From positions 1 through 7,102 of the forward strand of contig CAMBRJ010000151.1 of the NCBI GenBank assembly GCA_945870175.1: a stretch of DNA of 7,102 nucleotides, read 5' to 3'. The notes below the pieces were generated by a model. That model did no database searches, was not told the origin of the DNA, and worked only from the letters and a program-made list of their open reading frames with translations. Positions 1 to 7,102 of the stretch are shown here, piece after piece (positions within the stretch are counted from its first letter, which is position 1; every line of letters starts with the position of its first letter). This DNA is from Gemmatimonas phototrophica (GTDB lineage: Bacteria > Gemmatimonadota > Gemmatimonadetes > Gemmatimonadales > Gemmatimonadaceae). The translations under genes were made by a program, and so were the position numbers.

Positions 1-73
1 GCGCGACCTCGGCCGGGAGTGTGGTGACCACCGAAGCGCCTTGCGCGCGGGTCTTACTCACGAGAATGGCCAT
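1..73 (-). CDS. AbrB/MazE-type DNA-binding protein, probable antitoxin (partial, N-terminus only)
   Basis: Only the first 24 codons lie in the window; the gene continues past the left edge. They read MAILVSKTRAQGASVVTTLP followed by AEVA. This resembles the start of the swapped-hairpin AbrB/MazE/SpoVT family, where a short beta strand, a 'GxSxxVTLP' turn and an acidic/alanine helix start form the DNA-binding fold. Such proteins are usually antitoxins that bind their own promoter and neutralise a MazF or PIN-domain toxin encoded just downstream, which here would lie outside the window. The ATG at 73 is supported by a TGAGG Shine-Dalgarno sequence five bases upstream and by a good promoter beyond it. 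A stand-alone AbrB-like regulator is the alternative. The family call rests on about 20 residues, so it is moderate. Confidence 0.6.
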   Translation of the reverse strand, partial: MAILVSKTRAQGASVVTTLPAEVA

Positions 74-78
74 GGCAA

Positions 79-83
79 CCTCA
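79..83 (-). promoter_or_regulatory. Shine-Dalgarno site of the AbrB/MazE-like gene
   Basis: On the minus strand this reads TGAGG, ending five bases before the ATG at 73. It fixes that ATG as the start. It is notable because the kinase, the hydrolase, the NTF2-like gene and the formate dehydrogenase gene in this window have no comparable site. Confidence 0.5.
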
Positions 84-113
84 CGGTTCGGGAATTTGCC
101 CCACAACAGGGAG

Positions 114-140
114 ATTATGTAACTAAAGTGTGACTGTCAA
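114..140 (-). promoter_or_regulatory. sigma70-like promoter for the AbrB/MazE-like gene
   Basis: On the minus strand a perfect TTGACA -35 hexamer (140-135) is followed after 15 bases by CATAAT (119-114), which matches five of six bases of the -10 consensus. The spacing is shorter than the usual 17. Transcription would begin near 105-108 and give a leader of about 30-35 bases before the ATG at 73. The stretch is strikingly AT-rich against its surroundings, as expected for a promoter. Confidence 0.55.
131..139. promoter_or_regulatory. small palindrome overlapping the -35 box, possible operator
   Basis: TGAC-T-GTCA is a perfect inverted repeat of 4-bp arms around one base. It overlaps the TTGACA -35 hexamer. 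Antitoxins of the AbrB/MazE type commonly repress their own promoter through palindromes of this kind, so an autoregulatory operator is plausible. A repeat this short also arises by chance, and the bases beyond the arms do not extend the symmetry. Confidence 0.25.
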
Positions 141-161
141 GCGCTGAACCCGACGGCCGAC

Positions 162-2606
<2,445 letters not shown>

Positions 2607-2718
2607 CGGGGATCGCAAGGCGTACGAAGTCGGGGCGGCATCCGCGCAACATACCACGCCACCGGACCGGACGGCGGCCGGCGGCGACCGGCGCGTGGAC
2701 GGCATGACGCGGCGGTCG

Positions 2719-2727
2719 TACCTTTTG
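2719..2727 (+). promoter_or_regulatory. TACCTTTTG motif, candidate promoter element upstream of the serine hydrolase
   Basis: TACCTTTTG resembles the TAnnTTTG -7 element of Bacteroidetes promoters. It lies 43 bases before the ATG at 2771, with GTG exactly 21 bases further upstream, where the Bacteroidetes -33 TTTG element would sit. The same TACCTTTT string, with TTG 21 bases upstream, precedes the Uma2 gene at 5028. This is an inference from two occurrences and the distant FCB-group kinship of Gemmatimonadota. Confidence 0.35.
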
Positions 2728-2770
2728 CCTCTCGTTTAGGCTTGCCCGCCCCTTTCCGCACCCACCCGCC

Positions 2771-2794
2771 ATGCGCTCCGCCATGCGCTCCGCC
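2771..2794 (+). repeat. 12-base tandem duplication spanning the hydrolase start codon
   Basis: ATGCGCTCCGCC occurs twice in direct succession, at 2771-2782 and 2783-2794, giving MRSAMRSA at the protein start. The duplication keeps the frame and creates two equivalent start codons ahead of the signal peptide core. Confidence 0.85.
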
Positions 2795-4444
2795 GCCGCC
2801 CGCAACGCCCTTGCTGCCATCGTGTTGTTGGCGTCGGCACGCCCCGCCTCCGCTCAGATGGTGCTCAGCGACAGCATCCGCATCGGAATCAATCGGGTGT
2901 TTGCCACGTGGACCGATGCCGAGGGCCCTGGTTGCGCGCTTGGCGTGAGTCGCGATGGAGAAGTGGTGTTTCAGAACGGCTATGGCATGGCCAACCTGGA
3001 GACCGGCGCACCGATCACGCCGGCCACGATCTTCCATGTGGCGTCCCTTTCCAAGCAGTTCACGGGGGCGGCCATGCTGCTGCTCCAGCAGGACGGCACG
3101 CTGTCGCTGGACGATGACGTGCGCACGTACCTGCCGGAGCTGCCCGACTACGGGCACCGTATCACGATCCGGCATCTCCTCACGCACACGAGCGGCCTGC
3201 GCGATCAGTGGGATCTGCTGTCGATGGCGCGCGGTCGGTTTGACGAGAATCGCATCACCGAAGCCGACGTGTTGGAGATCGTGCCGAGGCAACAGGCGCT
3301 CAACTTCGTGCCCGGTACCGACTACCTGTACAGCAACACCGGCTTCACCCTCGCCGGTACGATCGTGCGGCGCGTCAGTGGCCTCTCGCTGCGCGCCTTT
3401 GCCCAGCAACGCGTCTTCGGTCCGCTCGGCATGACGCAGTCGCACTTCCACGACGACTACACCATGCTGGTGAAAGGCCGGGCAGCCGCCTATGCGCGCG
3501 GCGCCGACGGTCAGTGGCATGTGAGTATTCCGAACTTCGACACCTACGGCGCCACGAGCCTGTACACCACCGTGGGCGATCTGCTGAAGTGGACGGAGAA
3601 TGCCGCCACCCCGGTGGTTGGCGATGCGGAGATGACGCAGCGCTTGTGGACGAGCGCCACGCTGGCCAATGGTGACACGAGCGGCTACGGGCTCGGGATC
3701 GCGCGTGAGGTGTACCGCGGCGCCACGGTCATGGGGCATGGTGGCGCTGACGCGGGGTATCGCGCGCAGATCGCCACGTTTCCCGCGCAGCGTCTCTCGA
3801 TCGCCGTGTTGTGCAACGCCGCGTCGGCCGTGCCGGCGACGCTCATGCGCGAGGTGGCGGACGTCATGCTCCGTGACCAACTCGCAGCGGTACCGGAACC
3901 CGTGCGTGCGCTGGTGACGCCGTCCGCGGAAGCGCTGGCGCGCATGGCCGCGGTGTGGGTCGACTCCGCAACCGGTGCGCCGACGTTCATCACACGCCAT
4001 GGTGACTCGCTGGTACTCGGGCGCGTGACCGGACCGGCGCTGGTCGCGCTCAACGACACCACGTTTCAGGTCACGGGACAGCCCGTCGAGTTCACGGTGA
4101 CACCGAACGGGCTCGTGCGCCGGACGTTGTCGTGGCCGGTGCGCACCCCGACGGTCCTCGCCCGTCGTGCCGTCGCACGGCCGTCACGAGCGGCGCTCGA
4201 GCAGCTGGCCGGTCGCTATTACAGCGAAGAACTCGGCGCGACGTACGTCGTTACCGCCACCGACAGCAGCATCCTGATCAACACGCGCTGGGCGCGCGAG
4301 CGGGAACTGCGCCCGGCGTATGGCGACACGTTTATCGGGCCGTTCCAGATCGCCTTCACGCGCGGACGTGCCGCCGCCGTAAACGGCATGCTGATGAGCA
4401 GCCCACGCGTACGGAACGTGCGCTTCGTGAAAGCCGCCCGGTAG
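2771..4444 (+). CDS. secreted serine beta-lactamase-family hydrolase (class C / esterase type)
   Basis: A 557-residue protein with an N-terminal signal peptide: arginines, a hydrophobic core AALIVLL-like at about 12-22, and a probable cleavage after ASA at 28. The beta-lactamase/penicillin-binding fold covers about 35-375 and has all three class C-type motifs: S92-L-S-K95 (nucleophile and base), Y187-S-N189, and H323-G-G325 in place of KTG. HxG is typical of family members acting as esterases, D-aminopeptidases or peptidases rather than antibiotic resistance enzymes, so substrate is unknown. The tail contains two similar lipocalin-like beta units, about 384-466 and 471-556. The start lies within a 12-base tandem repeat that gives a second in-frame ATG at 2783; either leaves the signal peptide intact. 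No Shine-Dalgarno site is visible. The NTF2-like gene follows after 34 bases, probably co-transcribed. Confidence 0.9.
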   Translation: MRSAMRSAAARNALAAIVLLASARPASAQMVLSDSIRIGINRVFATWTDAEGPGCALGVSRDGEVVFQNGYGMANLETGAPITPATIFHVASLSKQFTGAAMLLLQQDGTLSLDDDVRTYLPELPDYGHRITIRHLLTHTSGLRDQWDLLSMARGRFDENRITEADVLEIVPRQQALNFVPGTDYLYSNTGFTLAGTIVRRVSGLSLRAFAQQRVFGPLGMTQSHFHDDYTMLVKGRAAAYARGADGQWHVSIPNFDTYGATSLYTTVGDLLKWTENAATPVVGDAEMTQRLWTSATLANGDTSGYGLGIAREVYRGATVMGHGGADAGYRAQIATFPAQRLSIAVLCNAASAVPATLMREVADVMLRDQLAAVPEPVRALVTPSAEALARMAAVWVDSATGAPTFITRHGDSLVLGRVTGPALVALNDTTFQVTGQPVEFTVTPNGLVRRTLSWPVRTPTVLARRAVARPSRAALEQLAGRYYSEELGATYVVTATDSSILINTRWARERELRPAYGDTFIGPFQIAFTRGRAAAVNGMLMSSPRVRNVRFVKAAR

Positions 4445-4478
4445 TTCGCGTTCGACCCCCACCATCACACCGAAACCC

Positions 4479-4991
4479 ATGACTCGCCGCACGCCACTCG
4501 CTCTCGCCGCCGCCCTGACCGTTTCTTTTTTCGGCCTGCATCAGCGCGACGCACACGCTCAGGCACCGGCCCAAGCCTCCGCCGCACGCGCCGCCGTGAT
4601 CGCCGTCGCCGACTCCGCGCTAGTCGCGATCACGCGAGGCGACGTCGTCGCGTTCACTGACCTGATGGTGCCGGAGGCCGTGATGTTCCCCACGTCCACC
4701 CGTGATGGCGTCACGGTGTATCGGGTGCGCACGCGCGAGGCTCAGCGCAACACGCCAATGACCGGCATTACCGAGCGCGGCTTCGCGCCGCAGGCCATGG
4801 TGAGCGGTGGCGTGGCCATGGTGTGGTACCCCTACGATCTCTACGTCAACGGCGCCTGGTCACACTGCGGGGCCGATGTGTTCACGCTCGTGAAAAGCGC
4901 AGGGCAATGGCGCATCGCGGCGATGGCGTGGAGCGCCGAGCAGCCGCCGGTGTGCGAGAAACATCCAGCGGGACCGCCAGCGAAGCGCTGA
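4479..4991 (+). CDS. exported NTF2/SnoaL-like small protein
   Basis: A 170-residue protein with a signal peptide (MTRR start, hydrophobic core about 6-20, probable cleavage after AHA at 27). The mature part looks like an NTF2-like/SnoaL-like (DUF4440-type) cone fold: an amphipathic helix at about 36-68 with ADSALVAITRGDVVAFTDL, a middle strand region including 'MVSGGVAMVWYPYDLYVNG', and a closing 'DVFTLVKSAGQWRIAAMAWS' strand pair that is characteristic of the fold. Cysteines 130 and 159 could form a disulfide outside the cytoplasm. Members of this superfamily bind small hydrophobic ligands or act as small enzymes; no specific activity can be assigned. It lies 34 bases after the serine hydrolase stop on the same strand, so the two exported proteins are probably co-expressed. 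No Shine-Dalgarno site precedes its ATG. Confidence 0.8.
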   Translation: MTRRTPLALAAALTVSFFGLHQRDAHAQAPAQASAARAAVIAVADSALVAITRGDVVAFTDLMVPEAVMFPTSTRDGVTVYRVRTREAQRNTPMTGITERGFAPQAMVSGGVAMVWYPYDLYVNGAWSHCGADVFTLVKSAGQWRIAAMAWSAEQPPVCEKHPAGPPAKR

Positions 4992-4997
4992 ACGACG

Positions 4998-5014
4998 GCC
5001 GAGTTGTATTCGGC
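4998..5014 (+). other. weak hairpin after the NTF2-like gene
   Basis: GCCGAG and TTCGGC can pair across a five-base loop (five Watson-Crick pairs and one G-T). No T-run follows, so it is not a convincing intrinsic terminator. It lies seven bases after the stop codon and covers the TTG of the candidate promoter below, so it may simply be incidental. Confidence 0.2.
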
Positions 5015-5035
5015 GTGCTTCACCGCGTACCTTTT
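5004..5035 (+). promoter_or_regulatory. TTG-N21-TACCTTTT, candidate promoter for the Uma2 gene
   Basis: TTG (5004-5006) is followed after exactly 21 bases by TACCTTTT (5028-5035). This resembles the Bacteroidetes TTTG / TAnnTTTG arrangement and repeats the motif found at 2719. It would give a leader of roughly 80 bases before the ATG at 5121. It is the only candidate promoter I can see between 4992 and 5120. Confidence 0.35.
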
Positions 5036-5104
5036 CCCTGCGGGGCAATGACGACCTGATGACGCCGTTCGCTACCGTGTTCGCATGAAACTCACGCGCG
5101 CTTC

Positions 5105-5112
5105 GAGGAGGG
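5105..5112 (+). promoter_or_regulatory. Shine-Dalgarno site deciding the Uma2 start
   Basis: GAGGAGGG contains the GGAGG core (5107-5111) nine bases before the ATG at 5121. It lies inside the reading frame if the ATG at 5085 were used, which argues for 5121 as the true start. Confidence 0.55.
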
Positions 5113-5120
5113 CGGCGGCG

Positions 5121-5699
5121 ATGCTTCCGGCACCGACCATCATGACAGCGGACGACCTGCTCACGTTGCAATTGCCGGACAAGCGCACGGAACTGGTGCG
5201 AGGCCGGCTCGTTGTTCAAGAACCGGCCGGATTGTGGCATGGCGACGTGGCGGCCCGAGTGCTGGTGGCGATCAGCAACTACCTCGCCGCCGACCGCGCT
5301 CGTCAACCATCTGGTGTCCCTCGCGGGATGGTGGTCGCCGCTGAAACGGGATTCACGCTGCAGCGGAATCCGGATACCGTGCGGGCGCCTGACGTGGCGT
5401 TCATTCGCGTCGATCGCCTGCCACCCGGAACGCATAGTGGATTCGCCGATTTCGCCCCCGATCTCGCTGTCGAGGTCCTTTCTCCATCGGATCGGCCCGG
5501 CGAGGTGCTGGCCAAGGTCGCCGACTGGCTCACCGCCGGGACGGCGCTCGTCTGGACCATCGATCCCGAGCGGCGGCGAGCGCGCGTCTATCGCGCCGAT
5601 GGCTCGGATACGGTGTTGAGTCGAGACGACCTGCTCGAGGGAGAGGATGTGCTGCCCGGTTTTCGCGTGTCCATCGCCGCGCTGGTCGACCGGCCGTAG
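5121..5699 (+). CDS. Uma2 family (DUF820) PD-(D/E)XK nuclease-like protein
   Basis: A 192-residue protein, a usual length for the family. It begins with the standard Uma2 opening (MTADDLLTL at 8-16, then KRTELVRGRLVV), continues with the H-G-x-V-A-A-R-V helix (about 40-48), and carries the PD-(D/E)XK-type core: D91 in RAPDVAF, E118 in DLAVEVLSPSD, and K132 in VLAKVADWL. VWTIDPERRRARVY and LPGFRVSIAAL close the fold. The family is predicted to be a restriction-like endonuclease fold, but its cellular role is unproven; it is abundant in cyanobacteria, Chloroflexi, Planctomycetes and Gemmatimonadota, usually as stand-alone genes. The start at 5121 is chosen for its strong Shine-Dalgarno site; ATGs at 5085 (204 residues) and 5142 are alternatives. 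No partner methylase or toxin gene is adjacent. Confidence 0.88.
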   Translation: MLPAPTIMTADDLLTLQLPDKRTELVRGRLVVQEPAGLWHGDVAARVLVAISNYLAADRARQPSGVPRGMVVAAETGFTLQRNPDTVRAPDVAFIRVDRLPPGTHSGFADFAPDLAVEVLSPSDRPGEVLAKVADWLTAGTALVWTIDPERRRARVYRADGSDTVLSRDDLLEGEDVLPGFRVSIAALVDRP

Positions 5700-5786
5700 A
5701 CACAACGGCGCGCGCCGTACGCCCGAGGAAATTTCTGCCTCCCGCGGGGTAGCCGTCGCTCCCGTTGCGCAGTCACTTCCCCGCTG

Positions 5787-7102
5787 ATGCAACAGACACC
5801 AACATCCTCGAGCGGGGACCGGCCGATTCCAGTCGACGTGGAGCACGAACTGGCAACGCTGCAAGCGCTGCTGGACGGTACGCCAACGGAGGCCGAGTAC
5901 CTGCTGCCCGTCTTGCAGCAGGTGCAGCGGCAATTCGGGTACGTGTCGCCAGCCGCGATCCGGTTCGTCGCCCAGGCGTTCAACCGGTCGCGCGCCGAGG
6001 TGTATGGTGTCGTCTCGTTCTACCACGACCTTCGTGAGGAGCCCGTCGGCGACATCGTAGTGCAGCTGTGCATGGCTGAAGCCTGTCAGGCCGTGGGGTG
6101 CCGCGAACTGGCGCGCCACGCCGAGTCGTCGCTGCAGACAACGCTGGGTAGCACCACCCCGGACGGCCGCGTGCAGCTGGAAGCGGTGTATTGCCTGGGG
6201 AATTGCGCGTTGGGGCCGTCGGTTCGCGTGGGTGATGCGGTGTATGGCAGCGTCACCGGCGAGCGGTTGGACGCGTTGGTGCGCGACGCCGTGCGCGGAG
6301 CCCGCGACGATGCCCGCCCGGCGGCCGATGTGCGCCACGCGACGCCGGCGGGAGTCGGACCGCCACGCGTTCGTGTGTTCGTCCCGAACGACACCGCGGC
6401 ACGATCAGTCGGTGCTGATGCCGTCGCCTCCGCCATCGAGGCCCTGGGGCTCAACATCGACGTGGTCCGCAACGGATCGCGCGGCGCGTACTGGCTGGAA
6501 CCCCTCGTCGAGATCGAGACGGCCATTGGCGATGTCGAAAGCCGCGTCGGCTTTGCCAACATCACCGCCGAACAGGTGGCGGCCCTGTTCGCCGACGGCC
6601 AGATGCCGAGCGCGGCGCATCCGCTATCGGTCGGCCTCGTGCACGAGATTCCCTGGTTGCGCGACCAGCATCGCCTCACCTTCCGGCGCGCCGGCGTCAT
6701 CGATCCACTGTCGCTCAGCGACTACCGCCTGCACGGCGGCATGGCTGGCCTGGAGCAGGCACTCACGATGACTGCGCAGGCCATCGTGGATGAGGTGAAG
6801 ACGTCGGGGCTGCGCGGCCGCGGTGGTGCGGCGTTTCCGGCGGGCATCAAGTGGCAGACGGTGCTCAGCGCGGAATCCGCCACGAAGTACATCGTGTGCA
6901 ATGCCGACGAAGGCGACTCGGGCACGTTCGCGGACCGGTTGCTCATGGAGGCCGATCCGTTTCAGCTCGTCGAAGGGATGGTGATCGCGGGGCTGGCCGT
7001 GGGTGCCACGCGCGGCTTCCTCTACCTGCGCTCCGAGTACCCGCACACCATTCACGTGATGACCCGCGCCCTGCAGATCGCGCGCGACGCCGGTCTGCTC
7101 GG
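5787..7102 (+). CDS. fdsB: NAD-dependent formate dehydrogenase, fused gamma-beta (FdsG-FdsB) diaphorase subunit (partial, C-terminus missing)
   Basis: The first 438 residues of a protein continuing past the right edge. Residues 20-170 are an FdsG/NuoE-like thioredoxin-fold domain with the four [2Fe-2S] ligands C95, C100, C136 and C140. After a linker (about 171-193), residues 194-290 match the N-terminal thioredoxin-like part of FdsB (VRVFVPND, VVRNGSRG, WLEPLVE), and 295 onward is the FMN/NADH-binding NuoF-like domain with GLRGRGGAAFPAGIKW (341-356) and CNADEGDSGTF (371-381). GDSGTF rather than the GEPGTF usual in NuoF, plus the NGSRG segment, point to formate dehydrogenase, not complex I. 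The complex would pass electrons from formate, oxidised by a molybdenum FdsA subunit, to NAD+ in the cytoplasm. FdsG and FdsB are separate proteins in Cupriavidus and Rhodobacter. ATG 5787 is the only conventional start after the preceding stop; no Shine-Dalgarno site is visible. The expected SLBB and [4Fe-4S] C-terminus is outside the window. Confidence 0.9.
   Translation, partial: MQQTPTSSSGDRPIPVDVEHELATLQALLDGTPTEAEYLLPVLQQVQRQFGYVSPAAIRFVAQAFNRSRAEVYGVVSFYHDLREEPVGDIVVQLCMAEACQAVGCRELARHAESSLQTTLGSTTPDGRVQLEAVYCLGNCALGPSVRVGDAVYGSVTGERLDALVRDAVRGARDDARPAADVRHATPAGVGPPRVRVFVPNDTAARSVGADAVASAIEALGLNIDVVRNGSRGAYWLEPLVEIETAIGDVESRVGFANITAEQVAALFADGQMPSAAHPLSVGLVHEIPWLRDQHRLTFRRAGVIDPLSLSDYRLHGGMAGLEQALTMTAQAIVDEVKTSGLRGRGGAAFPAGIKWQTVLSAESATKYIVCNADEGDSGTFADRLLMEADPFQLVEGMVIAGLAVGATRGFLYLRSEYPHTIHVMTRALQIARDAGLL

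Noticed and set aside
2648..2653. TATGTT on the minus strand as a -10 element for the kinase
   Set aside because: No acceptable -35 or -33 element lies at the right distance, so it was not listed as a promoter.
2607..2705. A 33-residue N-terminal extension of the kinase from the ATG at 2705
   Set aside because: It has no family similarity that I can see and covers the divergent intergenic region, and kinases of this style begin near MSNIRDQLQ; the ATG at 2606 fits better.
5085..5120. A 12-residue extension of the Uma2 protein from the ATG at 5085
   Set aside because: No Shine-Dalgarno site precedes it, and the strong GAGGAGGG site falls inside it, nine bases before the ATG at 5121.
5700..5786. 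Possible fusion of the Uma2 and formate dehydrogenase genes, since both are in the same frame with no stop in the 87-base gap
   Set aside because: A TAG at 5697 ends the Uma2 gene at the usual family length, and the gap translates to non-conserved sequence. The shared frame is a one-in-three coincidence.
4860..6338. A 492-codon open frame on the minus strand opposite the Uma2 and formate dehydrogenase genes
   Set aside because: It spans the ends of three well-supported plus-strand genes and shows no domain of its own; a GC-driven shadow frame.

Overview
The window is high-GC, densely coding bacterial DNA. It most resembles a member of the Gemmatimonadota. The main reasons are a membrane-anchored serine/threonine kinase with the GGGGMSRVF glycine-loop style joined to a TolB-like domain and TPR repeats, the secreted serine hydrolase beside it, and the rarity of Shine-Dalgarno sites. 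The assignment rests on protein style, not on a marker gene.

Layout, left to right. (1) Positions 1-73, minus strand: the first 24 codons of an AbrB/MazE-type DNA-binding protein (probable antitoxin) that runs off the left edge. Upstream of it is a recognisable TTGACA promoter overlapping a small palindrome. (2) Positions 162-2606, minus strand: a transmembrane protein kinase with TolB-like and TPR sensory regions. (3) Positions 2771-4444, plus strand, divergent from the kinase: a secreted serine beta-lactamase-family hydrolase with two lipocalin-like C-terminal units. It is followed 34 bp later by (4) 4479-4991, a small exported NTF2/SnoaL-like protein, probably in the same transcript. (5) Positions 5121-5699, plus: a Uma2-family (DUF820) PD-(D/E)XK nuclease-like protein with the best ribosome binding site in the window. 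(6) Positions 5787 to the right edge, plus: a fused FdsG-FdsB diaphorase subunit of a molybdenum-type, NAD-dependent formate dehydrogenase, cut by the window end.

The genes do not form one pathway. The kinase/hydrolase/NTF2 group looks like an ordinary signalling and secreted-enzyme neighbourhood, the antitoxin and Uma2 genes are accessory, and the right end opens what is probably a formate dehydrogenase operon (FdsA, FdsD and maturation genes would be expected beyond the edge). The most notable observations are the FdsG-FdsB fusion, a duplicated C-terminal domain in the hydrolase, and a TACCTTTT motif shared by two intergenic regions that resembles the TAnnTTTG promoter element of Bacteroidetes. 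I found no rRNA, tRNA, CRISPR array, insertion sequence or convincing intrinsic terminator, and no evidence for a wholly new system.
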